Counted from the first letter of the stretch, positions 8,258 to 16,632 are shown. The stretch: 64,000 nucleotides of DNA from an uncultured Bacillaceae bacterium (GCA_947497585.1 CANMHG010000009.1:1-64000); one strand, 5' to 3'. Notes: generated from the letters alone by a model not told the origin. A program made the numbers and translations.

Positions 8258-9586
8258 ATGAAGAATAATATGCTTAAAAGGAATTTAAGTTCTTGGCATG
8301 GGTATGCCTTAATGATTGGGGGAATGATCGGTTCAGGGATCTTTGTTGTGACAGGACAAGCAGGAGCACAAGCGGGGCCATCTGTGCCATTAGGGTATAT
8401 TGTATTGTTACCGGTTCTGTTATCTTCAGCTCTTGCGTATCTTGTTTTCTTAAGCACACCACTTGGTAACAGCCCAGGTGGAGCCTATGCTCACATCAGT
8501 CGTACGTTTAACAACAATTTTGTAGGATTCATTTTTATGTGGTTTCAGTTTATCGCCTTATTAGGGGTAATGGCAGTTATCGCCATCTCTTTTGGTGATT
8601 ATTTGGCACAGATGTTACAAGTGAACAATCCTTTACTATTGGCATCCATTCTATTAATCTTCTTTTATTTCATTAATATTGTAGATGTTAAGTGGTTTGG
8701 AAAATTACAGCTTTGGATGACAATTATTCTATTATTTTCAATAGCTATTCTTGTAATACCGGGTTTATTTTTTATTGATCATAGTAATTATCAACCACTC
8801 ATGCCTTATGGACTTGATGGATTTATGGCGATTCTGCCAAGCTTGTTTTTTGCATACTTTGGTTTTGAACAATTAGCACAAGCTGGCGGAGAACTAAAGG
8901 ACTCTCAAAAAACGATGCCAAAAACGATGTTCAGAGGTACAGTTATCACGATGGTTTTATATGTGCTAATCTCTTATGTAGCTTTTGGTGTACTTCCACA
9001 TGAACAACTGGCAAGTTCAACTAGCGCGATGCTTGACGTGTCAAAAGTTTATCTTCCAAGTATCGGGATATGGGTTGTGAATATTGGTATCTTAATGGCT
9101 TTTGCAACAACATTAAACTCTTTAATCATGGTTGTTTCTCGTATCATATACAGTTTTGCAGAAGATGGAGTCATTCCTTCACAGTTATCAAAGGTTCATC
9201 CTAAATATGGTACACCAATTATTGCTCTTTCACTAAATACAATCATTGTTCTAATTTTCCTATGGACACATACAATGGATTTTGCGTTAAGCATAGCTTT
9301 ACAAGGCATGTTTTTAATGTATATTGGTCATTCCATTTCCATGATTGCTTTACCGTTTATTAGACCTTCTTTATACGAAAGTGCATTGTTTAAACCGTCC
9401 AAAATTTTATTAGTAATTTGTGGGCTGTTTTCTGTAACGGTTTTATTAATTTTCAGCTTTAAAATGATTCTTTCTGTATGGAGCACAATTCTAATCTGGA
9501 GTATTGTTGGGATTGGCTTGTTCGGATTAGGAAAGATGCAGTCGAAATTTAAAGTAGTCTCATCTAAGTTAAACAGAACAGTATAA
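8258..9586 (+). CDS. APC-family amino acid permease under T-box control
   Basis: The protein is 442 aa with about 12 hydrophobic helices. The N-terminal consensus GYALMIGGMIGSGIFVVTG is the substrate-binding unwound helix of the APC superfamily. FFAYFGFEQLAQAGGELKDSQKTMP is the usual TM6 region. I start at ATG 8258, 10 nt from GAGGAGG; ATG 8249 is too close to that site. Control by a likely tyrosine T-box points to uptake of tyrosine or a related amino acid. The next gene is 15 nt downstream and shares this leader. Confidence 0.88.
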   Translation: MKNNMLKRNLSSWHGYALMIGGMIGSGIFVVTGQAGAQAGPSVPLGYIVLLPVLLSSALAYLVFLSTPLGNSPGGAYAHISRTFNNNFVGFIFMWFQFIALLGVMAVIAISFGDYLAQMLQVNNPLLLASILLIFFYFINIVDVKWFGKLQLWMTIILLFSIAILVIPGLFFIDHSNYQPLMPYGLDGFMAILPSLFFAYFGFEQLAQAGGELKDSQKTMPKTMFRGTVITMVLYVLISYVAFGVLPHEQLASSTSAMLDVSKVYLPSIGIWVVNIGILMAFATTLNSLIMVVSRIIYSFAEDGVIPSQLSKVHPKYGTPIIALSLNTIIVLIFLWTHTMDFALSIALQGMFLMYIGHSISMIALPFIRPSLYESALFKPSKILLVICGLFSVTVLLIFSFKMILSVWSTILIWSIVGIGLFGLGKMQSKFKVVSSKLNRTV

Positions 9587-9601
9587 ATAAGGAGGAGTTA
9601 T

Positions 9602-10147
9602 ATGGATGCACGTATTCAAATGATTGAAGAAGCAGAGGCTGAAGGTTTGTTAAAAGAGCTATATGAGAAATTTAATGGAAGAATGGCAAATATCTTAAAG
9701 GTTCAATCTCTGAATCCTAAATCATTGGTGGCTCACTTGGACTATTACAAGGTCATTATGTTTAGCAAATCACCACTTAGTCGAAAGACACGTGAAATGA
9801 TTGCCACTGTGGTATCATCCACAAATGAGTGCCACTACTGAATGGAACATCATGGGGCGGCGCTCCATTTATTGACAAAAGATGCAGAGTTAGTGAGTGG
9901 ATTGAAAAGAAACTATCTCGAAGTGCAGTTGGATGAAAAAACAAAAGCAATACTGGACTATGCAGTTAAGCTTACTAAAAAACCAAGTAGTGTGACAGAT
10001 GCGGATGTTGAATTGTTAAGAATGGAAGGGTGTTCAGATTTAGAAATACTGGATATTTGTCAAATCACTTCCTATTTTAATTTCGTTAATAGAATGGCTG
10101 AGGGTTTAGGGGTTAAGGTAGAGCAGGAATTTGATAAATTTGTTTAA
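9602..10147 (+). CDS. AhpD-like peroxidase-related protein with in-frame TGA (candidate selenoprotein)
   Basis: One continuous frame of 181 codons reads as a carboxymuconolactone decarboxylase/AhpD-like protein (TIGR01926-like) except for TGA at codon 80 (9839-9841). The active site reads N-E-C77-H-Y-[TGA]-M-E-H83-H84; family members have CxxC with a downstream His, so TGA replaces the second catalytic Cys. Both flanks are well conserved and intact (EMIATVVSS before, GAALHLLTKDAEL after). A 17-nt hairpin begins 10 nt after TGA. Either TGA encodes selenocysteine, giving a CxxU redox site, or the gene carries a TGC to TGA nonsense mutation. AAGGAGGAG precedes the ATG. It forms one T-box-controlled operon with the permease. 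Confidence 0.75.
9852..9868 (+). promoter_or_regulatory. bSECIS-like hairpin after in-frame TGA
   Basis: ATGGGGC (9852-9858), loop GGC and GCTCCAT (9862-9868) form a 7-bp stem with one G-U pair. It is 17 nt long, starts 10 nt past TGA, and its loop begins with G. The E. coli fdhF upper SECIS hairpin is also 17 nt, lies 11 nt after UGA and has a GGUC loop. Confidence 0.5.
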
Positions 10148-10176
10148 CTAGAAAAGTAGAATTAAGTAGATTGTTA

Positions 10177-10210
10177 GAAAAGACAGGGTATCTTAGTCTT
10201 TTCTTTTTGT
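10177..10210 (+). terminator. Intrinsic terminator of the permease operon
   Basis: GAAAAGAC and GTCTTTTC pair across an 11-nt loop and are followed by TTTTTG. Confidence 0.75.
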
Positions 10211-10260
10211 GTAAGAAGAGCACAAATATATTTTTTGAAAATTTCATCAAAAAGATTTTA

Positions 10261-10275
10261 TTTCGACTGTCGAAA
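10261..10275. promoter_or_regulatory. Perfect palindrome in the promoter region of the S9 peptidase gene
   Basis: TTTCGAC-T-GTCGAAA is a 7-1-7 palindrome that extends imperfectly into flanking ATTTTA and TAAAAT. GATAAAAT at 10277 may be part of the -10. Position 40-55 bp before the start codon suits an operator. The regulator is unknown. Confidence 0.5.
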
Positions 10276-10316
10276 TGATAAAATAGACATACATCTTATT
10301 ATTGGGGGAGTGTAAA

Positions 10317-12314
10317 ATGACAAAACGTCCAATCACAGCAGAAGATTTATGTAAATTTAAGTTTGTAGGAGATCCTCAGGTTTCTCCAAGCAAAGATAAG
10401 GCAGCTTACGTGTTAACACATGTAGATAAAGAGAAGGATGGTTACTATTCCTTTATTTATGTAACAGACTTAAATGGTCCTGGAAGACAGTTCACATCTC
10501 ATGTTTCTAAGGACAAATTAGTAAAGGATGTTGCTCCTACTTGGTCACCTGATGGCAAAACACTAGCGTTCCGTTCAAACCGAACTGGAAAAAATCAAGT
10601 CTATCTACTACATACTGACGGTGGAGAAGCCGTTCAACTTACAGATGTGAAGCAAGGAGTTGGAGGTTTTAGCTGGTCACCAGATGGCAAGCAACTAGCT
10701 CTTGTGATAAATGGTGAGTTAAAGCTTACAACTGACAAAGAGGAAGACAAAGAAGAAAAAAGCGATGTAAAGGTGATTACTAGACTTCGTTATAAAGGTG
10801 ACGGAGTAGGTATCTTCAATGATGATCGCAGACACGTTTATTTATTTGATGTTGAAAGCAAGTCTTATACTAAAGTTACAGAGGGAGACCATGATTTCGG
10901 TCAGCCAACGTTTGCTCCTGATGGAAAAAGCTTGTTCTATGTTGGGACAAAGGCTGAAGATAAGGAATGGGGCTACCTACCGGCTCTTTGGAGATATGAC
11001 CTAACAACAAAAGAAGAAACATTATTCTATGAAGGAAATGGCTACATTAATTCCCCTTCATTCTCTCCAGATGGCAAGTGGCTTGCTTTTGCCGGTCATA
11101 CGCGTGGAGAAAGAAGTCAAGGAAATGCGAATGTCCTAGTTTTAGAGACTGAAACTGGTAATCTACAAAACTTAACAGAGAGCTTTGATTATACAGTTGG
11201 CAACCTTGTTGGGGTAGATGCAAAGTATGATACAGCAGAGCTTCGACTCATCTGGGATGATTCAAGTTCACATATATACTTTAGCGCTACAGTAGGTGGG
11301 GATTGTCAGTTATTTAAGGTAAACCTTGAAGGTAAGGTTTCAGCGGCCCTTTCACCGTCGAATGCTTCAGTCACTTCCTATGACATTGTGAGTGAGGAAA
11401 AAGCAGTTTTAACTTTGGCAACTCCACACTCAACTGGAGATTTAGTTTTACAAGACTTAAACCAAGTCGATCAAACAGAGGTATTAACTGCATTTAATGA
11501 AGAGTTATACAATGAAGTACACTTAAGCACGCCAGAGAATTTCACCTATAAAAGCACAGACGGCTGGGACGTTGAAGGCTGGATTATGAAGCCATTCGGA
11601 TTTGAAGAGGGTAAAAAGTATCCTATGATTCTACAAATTCATGGTGGACCAGCAACAGCTTATGGAAATGGACTTCACCACGAAATGCAATTAATGGCTT
11701 CTAAAGGCTATGTAGTTCTTTATACAAATCCAAGAGGTAGTCATGGATATGGGCATGATTTCGTAAATGCAGTAATTGGAGACTACGGCGGAATGGATTA
11801 CGAGGATATCATGGCTGGAGTTGACCACACACTAGCAAACGTGGATTATATTGATGAAAACCAATTGTTCGTAACAGGCGGTAGCTACGGTGGATACATG
11901 ACAAACGTGATTGTTACTCGTACAGACCGTTTCAAAGCTGCTGTTACACAACGAAGCATTTGTAACTGGCATAGCTTCTATGGAACAAGTGACATTGGAT
12001 TCTTCTTTACAGAGTGGCAGCACGGACATGCAGATTTATGGGATGATGTAGAAAGATTATTAAAAATATCTCCATTAACTCATGCACGTAATGTGAAAAC
12101 ACCTACTTTAATTTTACACAGTGAGCAAGACTTACGTTGTCCAATGGAGCAAGCAGAGCAATGGTATATTGCACTTAAACGTTTAGGTGTAGAAACAAAA
12201 TTTGTTCGCTTCCCTGATGAAAACCATGATCTTTCACGTTCAGGTAAGCCAAAGCATCGCTTAGAGCGTCTTAACCATTTAATTGGCTGGTTTGATGATC
12301 GTCTTACAAAATAA
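10317..12314 (+). CDS. yuxL: S9 family peptidase (acylaminoacyl-peptidase-like), YuxL-type
   Basis: The protein is 665 aa. The first ~390 residues form a beta-propeller with repeated WSPDGK/FAPDGKS blades (TolB-like). The C-terminal alpha/beta-hydrolase domain has the oxyanion motif HGGPATAYG, the nucleophile elbow GGSYGG with Ser523, Asp605 in HSEQDLRCP and His637 in NHDLS. ATG 10317 follows GGGGGAG; the frame extends five codons upstream to a TTG that overlaps this site. Such enzymes trim blocked or short peptides in the cytoplasm, and no signal peptide is present. It is monocistronic, with a palindrome at the promoter and a terminator behind. Confidence 0.93.
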   Translation: MTKRPITAEDLCKFKFVGDPQVSPSKDKAAYVLTHVDKEKDGYYSFIYVTDLNGPGRQFTSHVSKDKLVKDVAPTWSPDGKTLAFRSNRTGKNQVYLLHTDGGEAVQLTDVKQGVGGFSWSPDGKQLALVINGELKLTTDKEEDKEEKSDVKVITRLRYKGDGVGIFNDDRRHVYLFDVESKSYTKVTEGDHDFGQPTFAPDGKSLFYVGTKAEDKEWGYLPALWRYDLTTKEETLFYEGNGYINSPSFSPDGKWLAFAGHTRGERSQGNANVLVLETETGNLQNLTESFDYTVGNLVGVDAKYDTAELRLIWDDSSSHIYFSATVGGDCQLFKVNLEGKVSAALSPSNASVTSYDIVSEEKAVLTLATPHSTGDLVLQDLNQVDQTEVLTAFNEELYNEVHLSTPENFTYKSTDGWDVEGWIMKPFGFEEGKKYPMILQIHGGPATAYGNGLHHEMQLMASKGYVVLYTNPRGSHGYGHDFVNAVIGDYGGMDYEDIMAGVDHTLANVDYIDENQLFVTGGSYGGYMTNVIVTRTDRFKAAVTQRSICNWHSFYGTSDIGFFFTEWQHGHADLWDDVERLLKISPLTHARNVKTPTLILHSEQDLRCPMEQAEQWYIALKRLGVETKFVRFPDENHDLSRSGKPKHRLERLNHLIGWFDDRLTK

Positions 12315-12337
12315 AGGTACGTAAAAAGAAAACACGA

Positions 12338-12377
12338 AAAGGTTGCTAGATCGCAGTTGATTTAGCAACCTTTTTTT
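12338..12377 (+). terminator. Intrinsic terminator after the S9 peptidase gene
   Basis: AAAAGGTTGCTA pairs with TAGCAACCTTTT across a 14-nt loop and ends in T7. Confidence 0.9.
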
Positions 12378-12513
12378 GCGGTCATATAACTTGAACGACC
12401 AAAATTGCCAACACAATCTAATAATGTATAATATGAGGATAGAAAAATATAGCAAACGGCAGAAAAGGTTACAGTTAAACACTAAGTCGAACTTCTTAAC
12501 AGGAGAGATAAAA

Positions 12514-12954
12514 ATGAAAATTTATGTGGATGCAGATGCTTGTCCGGTGAAGGATATTATTATTTCTGAAGCAAGGAATCTAGACATTCCGGTTATTCTT
12601 GTTACGAGTTTTTCTCATTTTTCTAATGCACAACAGCCAGCAGGAGTGGAAACGATTTATGTTGATTCAGGAGCAGATGCAGCAGATTATCGGATTGTGA
12701 AGTTAGCGCAAAAAGGAGATATTATTGTGACCCAAGATTATGGACTTGCGTCACTAGGATTACCTAAAGGAATTACCGTCCTTCACCATAAAGGATTTAG
12801 GTATACAAATGAAAATATTGATCAATTATTACAAACTCGTTACTTGGGTGCAATGGCTCGAAAAAGCGGACAGCGAACAAAAGGACCAAAGCCTTTTACA
12901 GAAGAAGACCGCGAGAAATTTAGGGAGCTTTTTAATAAGGTTATTTCTAATTAA
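12514..12954 (+). CDS. yqxD: YaiI/YqxD family protein (UPF0178)
   Basis: The protein is 146 aa. It opens [14 protein letters not shown], the family signature of acidic residues in a PIN-like fold, with [12 protein letters not shown] and [12 protein letters not shown] following. The C-terminus carries the basic [13 protein letters not shown] stretch. ATG 12514 is placed 9 nt after AGGAGAG; the frame is open upstream but those codons lack similarity. The fold suggests a metal-dependent nuclease, though no activity is established. It lies 20 nt upstream of the next small gene. Confidence 0.9.
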   Translation: MKIYVDADACPVKDIIISEARNLDIPVILVTSFSHFSNAQQPAGVETIYVDSGADAADYRIVKLAQKGDIIVTQDYGLASLGLPKGITVLHHKGFRYTNENIDQLLQTRYLGAMARKSGQRTKGPKPFTEEDREKFRELFNKVISN

Positions 12955-12974
12955 TATGAAAGGAGATGAATCAT

Positions 12975-13166
12975 TTGAAGTATATAAAATCGCAAATGCA
13001 ACAACTAATTAAGGAAAATAAAGAACTACATACACGTTTTAAAGAACTGAAAGCAGAGCACGGTCTCGAAAAAAATAATGCACTTAAGGCCTTGTACCAC
13101 TCAGAAGTTGCTGATGGTGGAAAGTATATGGTAGCTTACCAAGCGCTTGATCAGCCGAAAAAATAG
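12975..13166 (+). CDS. Small hypothetical protein (63 aa)
   Basis: The protein is charged and mostly helical: an N-terminal helix (KYIKSQMQQLIKENKEL) that could form a coiled coil, then a KNNALKALYHSEVADGG region. AAAGGAG at 12959-12965 points to TTG 12975 as start; ATG 12966 abuts that site. No family is recognised. It probably shares a transcript with yqxD, since no terminator separates them and one follows. Confidence 0.6.
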   Translation: MKYIKSQMQQLIKENKELHTRFKELKAEHGLEKNNALKALYHSEVADGGKYMVAYQALDQPKK

Positions 13167-13197
13167 ACTCTTAAAATGGTTCACTGAAATCAATAGT

Positions 13198-13233
13198 AAG
13201 GAGCTGGGATTTTTACTATCCAGCTCCTTTTTT
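13198..13233 (+). terminator. Intrinsic terminator
   Basis: AAGGAGCTGG and CCAGCTCCTT pair across a 12-nt loop and are followed by T-rich sequence. Confidence 0.88.
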
Positions 13234-13256
13234 ATATCCCTTAAACCACTTCATGT

Positions 13257-13790
13257 TTAGTTGAAATCAGTAACATCCATGGAAGCTGTTACTGCCCCAA
13301 TAATTTCTGCATCTTCATTTAAAAGTGGTTCCGCAAAAACAAAATAACAATGCTCCCCATCTGACAGTGGAAAGCAGATTTTTCGTTTGATTTTATTCCC
13401 CTTATCGATTACTTCCTGTTTAAGAGCCATTAGGTCAGATACACCTTGGTTAGTCGCAAGTTCATCATCTCTTTTACCAAGGCTTGCAGTTGTGTCAAAA
13501 TCAGGATGAGGATTAAAAAGCCAGGTATATCTTAACTCTAAGTCACAATGTGCAATAACTATATCTGAGTTTTTCATAGCAACTTTAAAAGGTTCACTCA
13601 ACTCGTTAGTGTAAAATGCTGAAGGGCTAATTCCAAGAATACTGGCGATATTACGAGCTACTTCAAAACTAGGATTACGCTGTCCAATTTCGATTTGAGC
13701 ATAAAATGCTCGGTTAATAAAAGCTCTAGATGCTATATCTTCTTGTGTTAACCCTTTTTCTTTTCGTATTCTTTTTAACCAGTCTCTCAT
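13257..13790 (-). CDS. XRE-type helix-turn-helix regulator with PAS-like sensor domain
   Basis: The protein is 177 aa. Residues 1-60 are a lambda-repressor-like HTH (RIRKEKGLTQEDIASRAFINRA, EIGQRNPSFEVARNIASILG). Residues 68-177 look like a single PAS domain: SDIVIAHCDLELRYTWLFNPH, the GKRDDELA turn, a basic strand, and GAVTASMDVTDF at the end. The domain order suggests a one-component sensor of a small molecule or redox state. GAGGGGAATTTGGAAT precedes the ATG. A perfect 8-5-8 dyad lies 22-42 bp upstream and is a likely autoregulatory site. The nearest divergent genes are a 55-aa protein and a flavin reductase. Confidence 0.8.
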   Translation of the reverse strand: MRDWLKRIRKEKGLTQEDIASRAFINRAFYAQIEIGQRNPSFEVARNIASILGISPSAFYTNELSEPFKVAMKNSDIVIAHCDLELRYTWLFNPHPDFDTTASLGKRDDELATNQGVSDLMALKQEVIDKGNKIKRKICFPLSDGEHCYFVFAEPLLNEDAEIIGAVTASMDVTDFN

Positions 13791-13811
13791 ATTCCAAATT
13801 CCCCTCTAGTG

Positions 13812-13832
13812 AATGTGGCAATTCGCCACATT
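13812..13832. promoter_or_regulatory. 8-5-8 dyad upstream of the XRE-PAS gene
   Basis: AATGTGGC-aattc-GCCACATT is perfect. On the plus strand T7 follows, so it looks like a terminator, but no plus-strand gene precedes it. An operator for the minus-strand regulator is the better reading. Confidence 0.5.
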
Positions 13833-13947
13833 TTTTTAATAGATAGTAAAGTAAAATAGTAAGTAAGCACCCAAGTTTGTTATGAATTTAAGTATATAAA
13901 AATACCAATATAATCTTCAAGTAGGTCTTAATTAAAAAGGAGAAAAT

Positions 13948-14115
13948 ATGCTAGGGAAAAAGGTGGAATTTGAAAATAAGGTTTACTTAGTTTTACATGA
14001 TTACAAGAATGGTCAAATTGAGATCAAACGAGAAGATTCTAGACTTTATACTGATATAAAGTTAGTAACAAAAGAAGAGGTAAAAGTAATAGAGGATATG
14101 GAAGAGCTTACTTAG
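13948..14115 (+). CDS. Small hypothetical protein (55 aa)
   Basis: ATG 13948 follows AAAAAGGAG and opens a 55-codon frame. The product is charged and looks like a small beta-rich fold: alternating segments (KVEFENKVYLVLHDY, GQIEIKRED, DIKLVTKEEV). No membrane segment or family is recognised. It stands between the XRE-PAS regulator (opposite strand) and the flavin reductase. Confidence 0.6.
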   Translation: MLGKKVEFENKVYLVLHDYKNGQIEIKREDSRLYTDIKLVTKEEVKVIEDMEELT

Positions 14116-14255
14116 TGGTTTAAGGTGAGCTTATTTTAATAGATTAATTTAAGTGGTCATCCTAGCATGCGCTAGCCTACTAAGGTTATAAGTTCTAAGG
14201 TAAATCATATAATGATAATAATGATTGTTTTATCGAACTTGGAGAGGAGTGTGGT

Positions 14256-14753
14256 ATGGTGACTAATCAAAAAAATGTAGATACATTTAAAGCGGTTATG
14301 GGCAATTATCCAACAGGGGTAACAGTTGTTACGACTGTTAATGAAAAAGGAACTCCATTAGGGTTAACCGTTAACTCTTTTGCTTCAGTATCAATTGACC
14401 CACTATTAATCTTGTGGTCAATTGACAAAAGGGTATCTTCTTATGATGATTTTATAAAAACAGATCAATTTGCTGTTCATGTTTTAGCAAGTGACCAATC
14501 TGACATTTGTTCCTTATTTGCAACGAAAGGAACGGACCGCTTTGCAAATTGCAAATGGGAGCTTTCGGGTTCAAAACTACCAATCATTGACGGAGCCACA
14601 GGAGTGTTGCACTGCAAAACTCATCAAACGATTGAAGCGGGAGACCACACGATCCTCATTGGGGAAGTAGTGGATATCAAAAATCATAACAAGGAACCAC
14701 TGTTGTATCATAAGAGAAAATTTGGTGGAATTCCGGGTGGATTTTATAAATAA
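14256..14753 (+). CDS. Flavin reductase family protein
   Basis: The protein is 165 aa, a split-barrel FMN-binding domain of the HpaC/DIM6 type. Visible marks are NYPTGVTVVTT, the PLGLTVNSFASVSIDPLLILWSI flavin-binding stretch, FAVHVLASDQ, and ETHxI-like GDHTILIGEV. Members supply reduced FMN/FAD to a two-component monooxygenase. No monooxygenase lies beside it, so the partner is elsewhere or it acts on free flavin. GGAGAGGAG precedes the ATG. A terminator follows. Confidence 0.88.
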   Translation: MVTNQKNVDTFKAVMGNYPTGVTVVTTVNEKGTPLGLTVNSFASVSIDPLLILWSIDKRVSSYDDFIKTDQFAVHVLASDQSDICSLFATKGTDRFANCKWELSGSKLPIIDGATGVLHCKTHQTIEAGDHTILIGEVVDIKNHNKEPLLYHKRKFGGIPGGFYK

Positions 14754-14758
14754 GAGAT

Positions 14759-14798
14759 AATGTGCTACTTCAATACAATTGGAGTAGCATTATTTTTT
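14759..14798 (+). terminator. Intrinsic terminator after the flavin reductase gene
   Basis: GCTACT and AGTAGC pair, flanked by AATG/CATT with a bulged T, then a T-rich run. Confidence 0.75.
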
Positions 14799-14881
14799 GC
14801 CTATTAACCTGGCGTGTAACTAACCATAATCTCTCCAAAAAAATCGTGTTATAATAGTGGGATGTAAAGGGGAGGATTTTT

Positions 14882-16162
14882 TTGGCGCAGCTTGCAAAAC
14901 AGAAGGTGGTTAGTAGTACACCAATTCAAACACCTTTTTATTATGGCTGGGTAATTGTGATGATTGGGTCAATGGCTGTGTTCTTCTCAGGACCAGGGCA
15001 GACCTATTCAAACGCGGTATTTATCGATTTTTATCTTGCTGATTTTGGTTGGAATCGTTCGGTGATTTCTTCTATTTATTCAACAGCAACCTTGTGTGCT
15101 GGTTTACTAATGATGATTGTTGGGCGCTATATTGATAAATATGGCCAGCGATTTTCGATGGTATTCGTTGCAGTAGCTTTGGCGATTGCCTGTCTATGGA
15201 ACAGTATGGTAACAAACATAGCCATGCTCTTTATCGGATTTTTTCTTATACGTTTATTCGGTCAAGGATCGATGTCATTGGTACCTAACACACTTATTCC
15301 TCAGTGGTTTATTGAAAAAAGAGGAAGAGCCTTTAGTATCATGGCCATTGGTGGCTTTGTAAGCTCTGCTGTTTTTCCAATTATAAATCTTTGGATGATT
15401 GAACAATGGGGTTGGCAGTTTACATGGCGAGTAATGGGAATCGTGATACTTGTGTTTTTTGTACCATTAGCATACTTCTTTGTTAGAAATAAACCAGAGG
15501 ATATTGGCTTATTGCCTGATAATAAGCAAATTGTTAAAACGAAGTCAAAAGAAGCCGACGTCGTTATTGAAGAAAAAAGCTGGACATTAGCAGAAGCAAA
15601 GAAAACAAGAACCTTTTGGCTATTGCTATTTTGTGTAACCATTCCAGCTTTAGTTAACACGGGTCTTACATTTCATTTATTGTCAATTTTCACAGAAAGT
15701 AGCTTATCGCCTGTACTCGCAGCTACAGTCCTAAGCTTAATGGCAATTATCGGCTTCCCAATCAGCATTTTTTCTGGCTTTTTGGCTGATAAAATGCAAG
15801 CCAATTACATGCTAGTCATTGCATTCATTGGACAGATACTCTATATTCTAATTTTGTTAGTTTCTAAGTCGGCGATTCTAGCAATCTCTTTTGGGGTATT
15901 ATGGGGAATCGTAGGTGGAGTAGAACGTATTGCTCTAAATGTCATTTGGCCCAATTTCTTTGGTAGGAAGTATATCGGAAGTATCAAAGGCTTGGCCATG
16001 TCAGTGATGGTTATTGGGTCGGCGTTTGGACCACTGCCGTTTGGTGTGTTTTATGATATTTTCGGTGGATACAACGAGATTTTGATTGTTTTATTGATTT
16101 TTCCAGCGCTAGGAGTGGTAGCGGCATATTTGGCTAAAAAGCCTGTTGTGGATTTGCAGTAA
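14882..16162 (+). CDS. MFS transporter
   Basis: The protein is 426 aa with about 12 transmembrane helices and a central cytoplasmic loop (around 195-240). MFS motif A appears after TM2 as GRYIDKYGQR. FYYGWVIVMIGSM and GPGQTYSNAVFID resemble monocarboxylate/oxalate-formate-type carriers. TTG 14882 is taken as start behind GGGGAGG. It has its own upstream region and no co-oriented partner, and the substrate cannot be read from sequence. Confidence 0.85.
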   Translation: MAQLAKQKVVSSTPIQTPFYYGWVIVMIGSMAVFFSGPGQTYSNAVFIDFYLADFGWNRSVISSIYSTATLCAGLLMMIVGRYIDKYGQRFSMVFVAVALAIACLWNSMVTNIAMLFIGFFLIRLFGQGSMSLVPNTLIPQWFIEKRGRAFSIMAIGGFVSSAVFPIINLWMIEQWGWQFTWRVMGIVILVFFVPLAYFFVRNKPEDIGLLPDNKQIVKTKSKEADVVIEEKSWTLAEAKKTRTFWLLLFCVTIPALVNTGLTFHLLSIFTESSLSPVLAATVLSLMAIIGFPISIFSGFLADKMQANYMLVIAFIGQILYILILLVSKSAILAISFGVLWGIVGGVERIALNVIWPNFFGRKYIGSIKGLAMSVMVIGSAFGPLPFGVFYDIFGGYNEILIVLLIFPALGVVAAYLAKKPVVDLQ

Positions 16163-16189
16163 TAATGCTTTAAAATGGTTTGTCGATAA

Positions 16190-16375
16190 GCAAGCGGACT
16201 CAGAATCCGTTATCTATGATAAAAACGCCAATTACTTAGTTTGGCGGACTCAGATTCCGCTATTGACTGAAAACAAAGGTATTTTTCCTTGATTTAGATA
16301 GAATAAGAGCCTGTGAGTCCGAAAAGGGTACAAAAACTAGGTGTTTTAAGAGAATAAGGGCCTCTGAGTCCGCTA
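16190..16375. repeat. Two direct plus two inverted ~50-bp units downstream of the MFS gene
   Basis: GCGGACTCAGAATCCG at 16194 and GCGGACTCAGATTCCG at 16244 are direct copies 50 bp apart. GAGTCC, in AATAAGAGCCTGTGAGTCC and AATAAGGGCCTCTGAGTCC, recurs in inverted orientation at 16315 and 16366, 51 bp apart. The block shares GAGTCC and AATAAGAG words with the array at 1-385. Confidence 0.75.
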
Positions 16376-16521
16376 AGTTACAGGGGTTTTCTAATACAGA
16401 AAGACATTGCTAATGGGCAGTGTCTTTTTGTATGTCTTGGCCACATTAACACCATGATTACATTGAATTATTTGAATATATTTTCTTTTTAATTGTGACG
16501 TTTTTGTGAATGAAAGAGAAT

Positions 16522-16564
16522 TTAAGAGATATTAAGAGATTTATAGAGGATAAGTGCTATGATT
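16522..16564 (+). promoter_or_regulatory. Candidate regulator site and promoter upstream of sulP copy 1
   Basis: TTAAGAGAT occurs at 16522 and 16532, with a degraded third copy (TTATAGAGG) at 16541, a 10-bp period on one DNA face. TATGAT at about 16559 is a possible -10. Direct repeats of this spacing are typical of response-regulator sites, but no regulator can be named. Confidence 0.35.
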
Positions 16565-16632
16565 TACGCTTACATCGAAATTTCGTAGTTTACAAATTTG
16601 TGATAAGATTCACTTGTTCACAACGGTCCCGA

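Noticed and set aside
14205..14232. Fur/PerR-like box upstream of the flavin reductase gene
   Set aside because: TGATAAT is a good left half, but the right half matches at only about four of seven positions in an AT-rich region.
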